Shown: positions 38,536-45,984 of the stretch, piece by piece
Numbering within the stretch: position 1 is the stretch's first letter
Layout: each line of letters begins with the position of its first letter
Assembly: GCA_937980205.1 (NCBI GenBank)
Contig: CALJKW010000022.1
Location: 1-64,000, forward strand
Source: an uncultured Myxococcales bacterium
GTDB lineage: Bacteria > Myxococcota > Myxococcia > Myxococcales > Myxococcaceae
Direction of reading: 5' to 3'
DNA length: 64,000 bases
Program-made: the position numbers and the translations under genes
The notes under the pieces: model-generated
What the model was told of the DNA's origin: nothing
What the model saw: only the letters and a program-made list of their open reading frames with translations
Database searches by the model: none

Positions 38536-39489
38536 CTGCGCTGCCTGATCGGTCCAATCCTCCTGCTCTGCGCGTGCGGTTCACCCGCGCCGACGTACCG
38601 CGCGAACGCGCCGACCGGCTGGAACGTGGTGCTCGTCACGGTCGACGGCGTCCGGTGGCAGGAGCTGTTCGAAGGGCCGGACCCGCTGCTCACCCGCGAC
38701 GACGCGCCGATCTTCCCGCGCTTCTGGTCCGAGGTCGCGCCGCTCGGCCGCGTCTACGGAGATCCCACCGAAGGCCACGAGGTCCGCGTCGCCACGAGCA
38801 GCAACGCCAGCCTGCCCGGCTACATGTCCATCTACGCCGAAGAGCCGCAGGGCTGCCTCACCAACGCGTGCGGCCGCGTGAGCGTCCCGACGTTCCTCGA
38901 CCGCCTGCACGACGAGCTGTCGATGGACGCTTCGCAGCTCGAGGTGCTCGTCGCGTGGTCGAAGCTCGCGCTCGCGACGACGGGCCGTGACGACGTCGCG
39001 CTGGTCCGCACGCCCGAGGCCGACGCCGCGGCGCTCAGCGATGACGCGTACGAGTTCGACCGGGGCGCCGTGCAGCACGGGCTCGAGGCGCTGAGCGCAC
39101 GGCGCCCGCGGTTTCTGCACCTGGGGCTGCTCGACTCGGATCGCTACGCGCACCAGGGCGACTACGCGCGGTACCTGAAGGTGCTGCGCGCGTACGACGC
39201 GCTGCTCGCGGAGATCTCGGCGCGGCTCGACTCGAAGACCGCGCTCATCGTCACCACCGATCACGGCCGCGGCCTGTGGGACCAGTGGTCCGAGCACGGC
39301 CCTCAGGTCCCCGCCTCGGGCCGCGTGTGGGCCTACGTGAAGCTGCCGGCCGACGCGAAGTCGCTCGCGCTCGTCGAGCCGGGGGCGCGGCGGTTCGATC
39401 ACCACGACGTGCGCTACACCATCGAGACGCTCTTCGGCCTGAGCACCACGAGCACGTCGGGCTTCAGCACCGGCTTCATCGCCCCGTGA
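38536..39489 (+). CDS. Alkaline-phosphatase-superfamily phosphodiesterase, probable lipoprotein
   Basis: The catalytic frame has metal-binding VTVDGVRWQELF, a nucleophile region NASLPGYMSIYA, LLDSDRYAHQGDY and VTTDHGRGLWDQ with a later SEHGPQ, matching nucleotide pyrophosphatase/phosphodiesterase-like proteins. A GTG at 38626 would start just before the first motif, but the frame stays open back to 38524 and encodes LRCLIGPILLLCACGSP, a good lipoprotein signal with Cys. No ATG, GTG or TTG precedes it, so CTG 38536 is proposed. With that start it has 317 residues, smaller than typical NPPs. Substrate unknown. Confidence 0.78.
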   Translation: MRCLIGPILLLCACGSPAPTYRANAPTGWNVVLVTVDGVRWQELFEGPDPLLTRDDAPIFPRFWSEVAPLGRVYGDPTEGHEVRVATSSNASLPGYMSIYAEEPQGCLTNACGRVSVPTFLDRLHDELSMDASQLEVLVAWSKLALATTGRDDVALVRTPEADAAALSDDAYEFDRGAVQHGLEALSARRPRFLHLGLLDSDRYAHQGDYARYLKVLRAYDALLAEISARLDSKTALIVTTDHGRGLWDQWSEHGPQVPASGRVWAYVKLPADAKSLALVEPGARRFDHHDVRYTIETLFGLSTTSTSGFSTGFIAP

Positions 39490-39953
39490 CCTGGCTCGTC
39501 GCTGCAGCGGCGCTCGCCGCGGCGGACCGCTCCGTCGACTTCTCCGCGGCCGCGTTCCTCTCGGCGCCGGAGCGGTTCGCGCTCTGCGTCGGCATGCACC
39601 CGGCCGCCATCGCCGAGGTCGATCTCTGCAGCGGCCTCGATCGCAACGTCACCGCGCTTTCGGGACACGTCTTTCTGCGCAAGCACTGGGCTCCGCACCC
39701 GCGCTTCGGCCTCGCGCTCGGCGGAGGCGCCGGCGCCCGCGTCAGCCGCTTCTGCCCGTTCGACGTCTGCGCGCTGCAGGCCGGCCCCGAGGTCCTCGCG
39801 TCCCTCGAGGGCGTGCTGTGGCTGACGCCCGCTTTCGGGCTCACGCTTCAGCTCGACGCCGGCCTCGCGGTCGTCTGGGGCCAGGTCGCGGCCAACGTCG
39901 TCGAGCAGAGCTACCGCATTCCCGCCAGGCTGCTGCTCGGCGTCGCGCTCTGA
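39486..39953 (+). CDS. Small secreted protein, possible barrel
   Basis: 155 residues from GTG 39486, overlapping the previous stop as GTGA. A signal peptide (VTWLVAAAALAAADRS) leads into a part with four to five cysteines (FALCVGMHPAAIAEVDLCSG, FCPFDVCALQ) and alternating hydrophobic strands (RFGLALGGGAGARVS, FGLTLQLDAGLAVVWG), ending in LLLGVAL. A small outer-membrane protein is likely from composition. No family was recognised. It is coupled to the phosphodiesterase-like gene. Confidence 0.65.
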   Translation: MTWLVAAAALAAADRSVDFSAAAFLSAPERFALCVGMHPAAIAEVDLCSGLDRNVTALSGHVFLRKHWAPHPRFGLALGGGAGARVSRFCPFDVCALQAGPEVLASLEGVLWLTPAFGLTLQLDAGLAVVWGQVAANVVEQSYRIPARLLLGVAL

Positions 39954-39956
39954 GCG

Positions 39957-41027
39957 TCATTTCTTCGAGCCACCGGGGTTGTTGGTGCCGCCGTTGTTCG
40001 AGTTCGAGTTGCTCGAGCCGTTGCCGGGGTTCGTGCCGTCCGCCAGGCCCGACCGGTTGCCGTTGTCTTTGTCCTTCTTGTCGTCGTCGTCGGAGCTGCC
40101 CGCTCCGCTGCCTCCGCCGGCCACCGCGCCGCCGCCGGCGACTGCTCCTCCGCCGGTCGTCGCGGAGCCGCTCGAGCCGCTGCCCGAGCCTTCACCCGCG
40201 CCGCTGCCGGAGCCTTCACCCGCGCCGCTGCCGGAACCTTCACCCGAGCCGCTCGAGCCCGCCGCCACGCCAGTGGCGCCGCTGCCGGCGCCGGAGGATC
40301 CGCTGCCGCTCTCGCCAGCGCCGCTCTCGCCGGAGCCGGAGCCGGTGCCGCTCGAGCCGGTGCCGCTCGAGCCGGTGCCGCTCGAGCCGCTGCCGCTGCT
40401 GCCCGAGCCGCTGGAGCCGACGCCACCCGAGCCGGAGCCCGAGCCGCTCTCTCCCGAGCCCGAGCCGGACGAGCCGGACCCGGAGCTGCCGGAGCCGCTG
40501 CCTTCGGAGCCGGTGGCTCCCGAGCCGCTGCCTGCCGGCGCGCCGGCCGGCGGCGGGTCGTCGGGATCGGGCTGCGGCGCGACCGAGGCGACGAGTGGCT
40601 GCGGGTCGGCGGTGTTGCTCACGTCGTCGTACACGATGCGCGTGTACGCGTCCCACACCTCGAGCACGTCGGGGAACGCGTCGGGGTCGAGCGACGCGGT
40701 CGCGGTCACGTACCAGCTGCCTTTCCCGAGCGGCTGACTGAGCTCGTAGACGTAGCGATCGCCGCGGTACTGCGTGTCGTCGATCAGCTGACCGCCGGTG
40801 ATGGCCCAGTCGAGCTGGTCGAAGCGCGCGGCGTACTCGCCGTGCTCGGCGCGGTAGACCTCCTGTGCGACGCGCAACGCTGCCAGCCCGTCCCAGGCCT
40901 CGGTGCGACGGGCGCGCATGACGGCGGCGCGGAACTCGTTCACCGCGAGCGTCGCGAGCAGCGAGACCACCGCGACGGTCGTCATCATCTCGAGCAGCGT
41001 GAAGCCACGGCGACGACTAGCGGACAA
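39957..41027 (-). CDS. Prepilin-like protein with a very long Gly/Ser tail
   Basis: 356 residues from TTG 41027. The class III signal is clear: RRRG then FTLLEMMTTVAVVSLLATLAV, with cleavage after Gly8 and the conserved Glu at position 5 of the mature protein. The pseudopilin head runs to about 165 (AAVMRARRTEAWDGLAALR, then QLDWAITGGQL). From about 170 to the end the sequence is almost only Gly, Ser, Ala, Thr and Glu in GSGSS-type runs, then DDDDKKDKDNGNRS and an Asn/Gly-rich end. The head resembles type IV pilins or type II pseudopilins. Such a tail is unusual and would be exposed on the filament or tip. Confidence 0.82.
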   Translation of the reverse strand: MSASRRRGFTLLEMMTTVAVVSLLATLAVNEFRAAVMRARRTEAWDGLAALRVAQEVYRAEHGEYAARFDQLDWAITGGQLIDDTQYRGDRYVYELSQPLGKGSWYVTATASLDPDAFPDVLEVWDAYTRIVYDDVSNTADPQPLVASVAPQPDPDDPPPAGAPAGSGSGATGSEGSGSGSSGSGSSGSGSGESGSGSGSGGVGSSGSGSSGSGSSGTGSSGTGSSGTGSGSGESGAGESGSGSSGAGSGATGVAAGSSGSGEGSGSGAGEGSGSGAGEGSGSGSSGSATTGGGAVAGGGAVAGGGSGAGSSDDDDKKDKDNGNRSGLADGTNPGNGSSNSNSNNGGTNNPGGSKK

Positions 41028-42261
41028 TGAACACCTCTCCCTCGCGAATCTCGACGGCGATCGACTCGCCCTTGAACACGGTCCCGTTCTTCAGCCCGCG
41101 CTGGTTGAGCGCGATGGCGAGCTCGCGGGCCGCGCCGCGGCGCGCGGTCGCATCGAGCCTGTCCCACCGCTGCGGCTCGACGCGCGCCAGCAGCACCTTC
41201 GCCTTCTTCGTGCCGCCGACCGAGGCGCTGGTGAGCAGCGGGCTGAGCTGCGCGATCTCGTCGGCAGGCAGCGGCTGTTCGTTGGGGCCGCTCGGCCAGC
41301 GCCACCAGACGGTGATCGCGAGCGCGATGACGACCGCCACCGAAGGCCACCGGCGCTTCGGCGGGTCCCACTGCTCGCGCTCCTTCCGCCGGCGCTCGGC
41401 GCGCGCGAGGGCGCGGGCCTTCTCGGCCTCCTTCGCCTCGAACGCGGCGCGCCGCCGCTGGAACGCGTCGAAGCCCTTCTCGGTCGCGCTCTCGTCCTCG
41501 CGCAGCTTCGCGACGGCGTCATCCATGCGCCGGCTCGCGGCGCGGAGCTGGGCTTCGGGAATCGGCCCACCCGCGGCGAGGCGTTGCACGGCATCGCCGA
41601 TCGCGTGACCGAGATCGATGATCGCCATGCAGATGGTCGGGTCGAGCACCTTGTCGCGCAGGCTCAGCACGTAGACGCGCGCCTCGGGCAGGAAGTCCGA
41701 CGCGATGAGGGCGTCGAGGCTGTCGAAGCGCTCGAGCCGCGCGGCCAGGCCGATGAAGTGCGCGATGGCCTGCCGCACGACGTCGTGCGGAACCTGCGAC
41801 GGCGGCAGCGCGTGCGCTGCGAGGTCGCGCCGCTGATCGACCGTGGCGTGCGCGCGCGGCCACACGAGCTCGGTCAACCGCTCGATGATGGTGCGCACGC
41901 GCTCGAGGCGAAGGACGTCATCGGGTCCCGCGTACCGCGCCAGCAGCCTGCAGTAGTCGGTGTAGCCGTTGACGTTCGCGCCGGTGACCTCCGCGTGTGA
42001 GCGGAACCAGCGCGAAGGGATCTTCCGGTCGAGCGCTTCGAAGCTGCGCTCGAACGCGACGACGTCGCGCTCGAGGGCGGTGAGCGCCGCGGCGTGCTGC
42101 TCTTCGGGCAGCGTCTTGAACGCGTTGATCTGCTGCTCGATCGGTACGCGTTCAATGCCCGCCTCCAGCAGGCGCACCATGTCGGGGACGATCGACTCCA
42201 GCACTTCGAAGGCGCCCGCCGTGCGGCGGTACCGGTCGCGCAGCGCTTCCAGAGATGCCAT
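41017..42261 (-). CDS. Single-pass membrane protein of unknown function
   Basis: 414 residues from ATG 42261. The first 300 are soluble and helical (DRYRRTAGAFEVLESIVPDM, HDVVRQAIAHFIGLAARLER), then a basic coiled stretch (AKEAEKARALARAERRRKER), one membrane segment (WPSVAVVIALAITVWWRW) and an outer domain of about 85 residues. It overlaps the prepilin gene by 11 bases and lies just upstream, so the two are probably one operon. A role in pilus assembly is inferred from that only; no PilN/PilO-like pattern was seen. Confidence 0.68.
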   Translation of the reverse strand: MASLEALRDRYRRTAGAFEVLESIVPDMVRLLEAGIERVPIEQQINAFKTLPEEQHAAALTALERDVVAFERSFEALDRKIPSRWFRSHAEVTGANVNGYTDYCRLLARYAGPDDVLRLERVRTIIERLTELVWPRAHATVDQRRDLAAHALPPSQVPHDVVRQAIAHFIGLAARLERFDSLDALIASDFLPEARVYVLSLRDKVLDPTICMAIIDLGHAIGDAVQRLAAGGPIPEAQLRAASRRMDDAVAKLREDESATEKGFDAFQRRRAAFEAKEAEKARALARAERRRKEREQWDPPKRRWPSVAVVIALAITVWWRWPSGPNEQPLPADEIAQLSPLLTSASVGGTKKAKVLLARVEPQRWDRLDATARRGAARELAIALNQRGLKNGTVFKGESIAVEIREGEVFIVR

Positions 42262-42369
42262 GCGGCGCGACTTTTCACGCGCCGAGCCATCGGCGCCGCC
42301 GAGCGGATCCGCGCGATTGCGAGCACGGGGCGAGGGGTGCCGCCGGACCCGCGGGTGCCGCAGGACGTG

Positions 42370-42933
42370 TCAGAAGGCGACGTGCACGTGGTTGCCGTGA
42401 CCACCAATGGCGCCAATCTGCTGCCCGTGCTTGATGCCGCCGAGCGGGTCGTAGAACAGCTCGGTCGGGCGCAGCCGCGCCATCTCCCGGTAGAACTGCT
42501 CCATCGCGCGGCGCGGGCCGGCGACGTCGGCGGCGCGGCCGCGGTAGTGGTACGAGCCCGGCGTGTGGCGGCCGCCGGTCGTCGACGTGATGGTGAGGCC
42601 GAGCTCGCGCGCGCGCCGCATCGCGTACTGCAGCTTCGCCGCGTTGCTCGCGCCGGGGCCAGGCGCTCCGGTGACGGGGCCGGGCTCGAACGTGTCGCGC
42701 TGGAGGTCGAGCGCGGCGCCGGTGCGCGGGCCGACGATGCCGTCGACGCCGAGACCGCGGGCCTGTTGGTACGCGCGCACCGCCGCCGCCGTGCGCCGCC
42801 CGAAGATGCCGTCGCTGGCGCCGGGGTCCATGCCCGCCGCGCGGAGCGCATTCTGAAGGGTCGCGACGTCCGAGCCGCGGGAGCCGAGCTGAAGCAGACG
42901 GTGCATTCGACGGGGAGCGAAGGTCGTGGTCAT
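42370..42933 (-). CDS. Peptidoglycan-binding, M15-like D,D-peptidase
   Basis: 187 residues. Residues 12-75 match the peptidoglycan-binding type 1 repeat (LLQLGSRGSDVATLQNALRAAG, ASDGIFGRRTAAAVRAYQQ). A linker leads to a metallopeptidase core: TGGRHTPGSYHYRGRAADV (first His and Asp) and GGHGNHVHVAF (His-x-His), the zinc pattern of M15/VanY and phage L-alanyl-D-glutamate enzymes. No signal peptide is evident, so it may leave the cell through lysis, a dedicated export route or not at all. Confidence 0.8.
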   Translation of the reverse strand: MTTTFAPRRMHRLLQLGSRGSDVATLQNALRAAGMDPGASDGIFGRRTAAAVRAYQQARGLGVDGIVGPRTGAALDLQRDTFEPGPVTGAPGPGASNAAKLQYAMRRARELGLTITSTTGGRHTPGSYHYRGRAADVAGPRRAMEQFYREMARLRPTELFYDPLGGIKHGQQIGAIGGHGNHVHVAF

Positions 42934-43260
42934 GCCTCGCCTCCCATTGCAGCGCGCAGGCCGACCCCGTCTCCCCGTCGGAATGCCCGCTTGCGCGACG
43001 GGGGAGTTGACCGATGCGCTTCGCGAGCACGCTCCGCTGATGTCAAAGGAGCTGACGGTGCTTCCCCGAGCGGTTCACGCCCCGCGCGGCGCTCGGCGCG
43101 AGTCGAAGGCCGAGTGGAGCACGAAAGCGCAGGCACCGTCCGGCGCAGCTGTCAGAGCGCGCGCGTGGCGCAGCTTACGAATCTCCCCACATGGCTCGAG
43201 GGCATGCGCGCTGCACTGTGGCCGCCCCAATCCGTGGCACACTCGAAGGAGACACCCCAC
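42934..43260. other. Intergenic region between divergent genes
   Basis: 327 bases without a credible gene. It contains an inverted repeat (CTCCCCGTCG at 42971-42980 pairing with CGACGGGGGAG at 42996-43006, one extra G) and the ribosome binding site AAGGAG about 12 bases before the ATG at 43261. It presumably holds promoters for both flanking genes, but no sigma-70 or sigma-54 pattern could be picked with confidence. A short plus-strand frame over 42926-43288 has no features of a real protein. Confidence 0.6.
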
Positions 43261-43488
43261 ATGGCCAAGACCGTCCGCCGCAAAGTGAAAGTGAAGCCCC
43301 TGCTCGCCGTCGCCGCCGGAGCCGCGGCCGTCGTCTTCGGCGCATGCGGTGGTCCCTTCACGTCCGGCAACCTCGTCGCGCCCCCGCCGTGCGGAGCCGA
43401 CGCGGGTCCGCCGGGCTGCTACGACGACGACCCGGTCGACGCCGGCTCGGATGGCGGCACCGACGGCGGGCTGGGCGGCGACCAGTAA
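43261..43488 (+). CDS. Small lipoprotein with DAG-rich tail
   Basis: 75 residues from ATG 43261, with AAGGAG upstream. The signal starts with a strongly basic run (MAKTVRRKVKVKPLLAVAAG) and ends in VVFGACGG, a lipobox. The mature part is short and of low complexity (CGADAGPPGCYDDDPVDAGS, then DGGTDGG). Its stop and the next start overlap as TAATG, so it heads the operon that includes the selenoprotein. Its end resembles that of the lipoprotein at 45773-45976 (VDAGSP). Confidence 0.72.
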   Translation: MAKTVRRKVKVKPLLAVAAGAAAVVFGACGGPFTSGNLVAPPPCGADAGPPGCYDDDPVDAGSDGGTDGGLGGDQ

Positions 43489-44297
43489 TGGAAGAGCGCC
43501 TCGAGGCCTTCGAGCTGTCGCTGTACGGAGGCGCCGTCGAGCGGCGCTACCGTCGGCTGCGGCCCGAGGTCGAGAGCCTGCCGTGGGGGACGATTCACCC
43601 CGAGCGGTACCCTCCCGAGGTCGTCGAGGCCGCGCGCCGCGCGTGGACCGAGGCCGCCTTCCAGGAGCACCGCACCGGAGCGGCCTGCGCCGCGACGCTG
43701 AAGACGCTCATCGCGTGCCGCGCGCCGCTCGATCTCGTCGCGATGGCGAGCCGCTTTCCGCTCGACGAGATGGTGCACGTCGAGCTGTGCGCGCGGCTCG
43801 TCGGCGAGCTCGGCGGCGCGATTGCGCTGATGCACGACCCGCGGTCGATGATCGTCGAGCCGCCGCGCGACATGCCCATGCTGCTGCAGGCCGCCGAGCT
43901 CATCGTGCGGAACTTCTGCGTCGGAGAGGCGCTCTCGATTCCGGTGCTGCGCGGCTCGTGGCACGCCTCGCGGCACCCGCTGATCCGCGAGGTGCTCTGC
44001 CGCATCGTGAAGGACGAAGCGGCGCACGGGCAGCTCGGCTGGTTCTTCCTCGACTGGGCCGAGGACCAGCTCGGAGACGCAGAGCGCAAGCACCTCGCCG
44101 CGATCGCGGCGCAGACCATCGGCGCCGTCACCGAGCGGTGGAAGTCGGTCACGCCGCGGCCCAACAGCCCGCTCGACGCCGACGCGCTCGGCTGGATGGA
44201 GAGCCAGAGCTACCTCGAGCTCGCCCGCCGCTCGCTCGAGACCCACGTGCTCGAGCCGCTCGTCGAGCGCAGCATCCATCCCGGCAGGTTCAGCTGA
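43488..44297 (+). CDS. Ferritin-like diiron-domain protein
   Basis: 269 residues from ATG 43488. Two helix pairs carry the diiron pattern: a Glu in EAAFQEHRTGAACAATLK, then DEMVHVELCARL (ExxH-type), and again GEALSIPVLRGS followed by VKDEAAHGQLGWFFLDW. This is the layout of ferritin-like oxygen-activating proteins rather than of iron-storage ferritin. An N-terminal stretch (LPWGTIHPERYPPEVVEAARRAWT) may be a substrate or partner site. It could oxidise a small molecule or a lipid. It is coupled to the neighbours on both sides, by TAATG before and CTGA after. Confidence 0.8.
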   Translation: MEERLEAFELSLYGGAVERRYRRLRPEVESLPWGTIHPERYPPEVVEAARRAWTEAAFQEHRTGAACAATLKTLIACRAPLDLVAMASRFPLDEMVHVELCARLVGELGGAIALMHDPRSMIVEPPRDMPMLLQAAELIVRNFCVGEALSIPVLRGSWHASRHPLIREVLCRIVKDEAAHGQLGWFFLDWAEDQLGDAERKHLAAIAAQTIGAVTERWKSVTPRPNSPLDADALGWMESQSYLELARRSLETHVLEPLVERSIHPGRFS

Positions 44298-45535
44298 AGC
44301 GCCTCGCGGGGCACGCCCTCGACCTCGCCGTCTTCCGCATCGCGGTGATGTTCGTCGTGCTCGGCGCGAGCGAGCTGCACCGCGCCGCCGAGTGGGCCTC
44401 GCTGCCGCTCGAGCTGCGCACCGCGCCGTGGGGCTTCGTCGCCCTGCCCATCGGAGCACCTGCCGCCGAGGCGCTGCGCTGGGCCACGGTGGTGGCCGCG
44501 AGCTTCGCGCTCGTCGGGCTGTTCACGCGCGCCGCCGTCGCGGTGACCGCGGCGCTGCTGCTGCTCGTGCTCGCGCTGCCGCAGCAGTGGGGCGCCGGCG
44601 TGCACACGCATCACCTGCTGTGGTTCACGCTGCTGCTCGCGGCGTCTCCGTGTGGAGACGCGCTGTCGATCGACGCGTGGCGCGCGCGGCTTCGGCCGGC
44701 GCCGGCGGAGGCGTACGGCATCCCCGTGCGCGCGGCGTGGCTCTGCATCGGGCTCATCTTCTTCTTCCCCGGCTTCTGGAAGCTCGCGACGCAGGGGCTC
44801 GGCTGGGCGCTCTCGGACAACCTCGTGCACCAGCTCCACTTCAAGTGGCTCGAGCACGGCGTCGTCCCCGCGGTGCGGCTCGATCGCCATCCGCTGCTGC
44901 TGAAGGCCGGCGGCCTCGGAGTCCTCGCGCTCGAGCTCTCGTTCGTCGCGCTCGTGCTCGTTCGGCGCGCGCGACCCTTCGCGGTCGCCGCCGCGCTCGG
45001 CTTCCACGCCGCGACGCGCGCCTTCTTCCTCATCGGCTTCTCGTCGCTGTGGGCCTGCTACGTGGTGTTCGCTCCGTGGAGCCGCTGGGTCGGCGCCCGC
45101 GAGCACGGTGAGCCTTCGCGCCGCTCGCCGTGGCCCGCCGCGCTGATGGCGGTGCTCGTGCTCGGCGGCGTCGCCCTGGCCGGCGCGCGCGGCCTCGAGC
45201 ACGGCTGGCCCTTCGCCTGCTACCCGACGTTCCGGCATGACCCGGGCGCGAGCGCGCCGGTGCTCGTCGCCGAGGAGGAGCTCGCGGACGGGGCGCGCCG
45301 GGAGCTGCCGCTCGGCTTCCTGCGCGGTGACTCCGGACAGAAGGAGTGGAGCGCCATGTGGCACCTCTTGTCCGCGCCGCGACCCGAGGCGCTGCGCGCG
45401 TGGTGGGAGGCGCACCGGGCAGATCGCAGCGGCGTCGTCGCCGTGCGCTTCTTCGCGGGCGGCGTCGCTGCGGACCCGGATGCTGCGGCGGACGCTCCCG
45501 TGAGGCGTGCGCTGCTCGCCGAAGTCCGGTTATGA
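44294..45535 (+). CDS. HTTM/VKGC-like membrane protein
   Basis: 413 residues if started at CTG 44294, which overlaps the previous stop as CTGA and has AGG five bases upstream; no ATG, GTG or TTG is near. Six to eight membrane segments cover residues 10-310 (FRIAVMFVVLGASELHRAAE, LIFFFPGFWKLATQGLGWAL, LIGFSSLWACYVVFAPWSRW). The pattern fits the HTTM domain (horizontally transferred transmembrane), related to vitamin-K-dependent gamma-carboxylase. The last 130 residues form a soluble domain (FACYPTFRHDPGASAPVLV). Reaction unknown. The selenoprotein starts seven bases after its stop. Confidence 0.75.
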   Translation: MKRLAGHALDLAVFRIAVMFVVLGASELHRAAEWASLPLELRTAPWGFVALPIGAPAAEALRWATVVAASFALVGLFTRAAVAVTAALLLLVLALPQQWGAGVHTHHLLWFTLLLAASPCGDALSIDAWRARLRPAPAEAYGIPVRAAWLCIGLIFFFPGFWKLATQGLGWALSDNLVHQLHFKWLEHGVVPAVRLDRHPLLLKAGGLGVLALELSFVALVLVRRARPFAVAAALGFHAATRAFFLIGFSSLWACYVVFAPWSRWVGAREHGEPSRRSPWPAALMAVLVLGGVALAGARGLEHGWPFACYPTFRHDPGASAPVLVAEEELADGARRELPLGFLRGDSGQKEWSAMWHLLSAPRPEALRAWWEAHRADRSGVVAVRFFAGGVAADPDAAADAPVRRALLAEVRL

Positions 45536-45542
45536 CAGCGGC

Positions 45543-45776
45543 ATGAGCGACGTCACCATCACGTATTGCACCGCTTGAGGCTATCTCCCCCGGGCCACCC
45601 GTGCGGCGGCCGTGTTGAAAGAGAAGCTCGGTGTTCAGGCGAAGCTGATTCGAGGCAGCGGCGGCATCTACGAGGTCTCCGTGAACGGTGAGGTGGTCGT
45701 GGCGAAAGGGAGCTCGGGGTTCCCGACCGAGGACGCGGTCGTCTCCGCGGTGAAGACGAAGCTGGGCATGCCATGA
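45543..45776 (+). CDS. SelW/Rdx-family selenoprotein, in-frame UGA = Sec12
   Basis: 77 residues if the TGA at 45576-45578 is read as selenocysteine. The protein begins MSDVTITYCTAU-GYLPRA, so Cys9-Thr-Ala-Sec12 forms the CxxU redox motif of SelW/SelT/SelH proteins. After the UGA the frame continues without a stop and keeps family features: AAAVLKEKLGV, LIRGSGGIYEVSVNGEVV and GFPTEDAVVSAV. It ends at TGA 45774-45776, overlapping the next ATG. Rdx proteins have a thioredoxin-like fold and reduce a partner thiol. A Cys (TGC/TGT) at this site is normal in Cys homologues. The same frame from a sense codon would fail, so readthrough or Sec is required. Confidence 0.88.
45593..45611 (+). promoter_or_regulatory. 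Candidate bacterial SECIS hairpin
   Basis: GGCC at 45593-45596 pairs with GGCC at 45608-45611; an A-C mismatch follows, then CC pairs with GG, closing a five-base loop CGTGC. The loop G (45601) lies 23 bases after the UGA, within the range reported for bacterial SECIS elements, and bacterial elements sit inside the coding region as here. The stem is short, so this is a plausible candidate from pairing by eye only. Confidence 0.5.
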
Positions 45777-45976
45777 AGAGGGCACTGCTCGCTGCGCTGC
45801 TCGCGTTGAGCTGCACCCGGGACGAGAGCAAGACCGCTCCCGCCCCCTCTTCGCCGGGGGCCTCGAAGCGCATGGCCCCGGGCCGGCCGATTCCGCAAGA
45901 CGGGCAGCAGGTGGTGCGCGACTCGAACCGGGTCCCCGGCGTGGACGGCGCCGCGGTCGACGCCGGCTCACCGTGA
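45773..45976 (+). CDS. Small lipoprotein
   Basis: 67 residues from ATG 45773, overlapping the selenoprotein stop (ATGA). The signal MKRALLAALLALSC gives a lipid Cys14. The mature part is short, Pro/Ala/Lys-rich (RDESKTAPAPSSPGASKRM) and ends VDGAAVDAGSP, similar to the end of the lipoprotein at the head of the operon. No domain recognised. It closes the operon and is followed by a convergent gene after eight bases. Confidence 0.72.
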   Translation: MKRALLAALLALSCTRDESKTAPAPSSPGASKRMAPGRPIPQDGQQVVRDSNRVPGVDGAAVDAGSP

Positions 45977-45984
45977 GCTGAGGC

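Noticed and set aside
42926..43288. A 120-codon open frame in the intergenic region
   Set aside because: No recognisable domain, no good ribosome binding site and a composition of mixed Pro/Arg/Ala as expected from non-coding GC-rich DNA. It also overlaps a better-supported lipoprotein start.
45576..45578. Nonsense mutation making the 45543 gene a pseudogene
   Set aside because: The frame continues with conserved family residues and no further stop, the UGA falls exactly at the CxxU redox position, and a hairpin follows. Sec is the simpler explanation.
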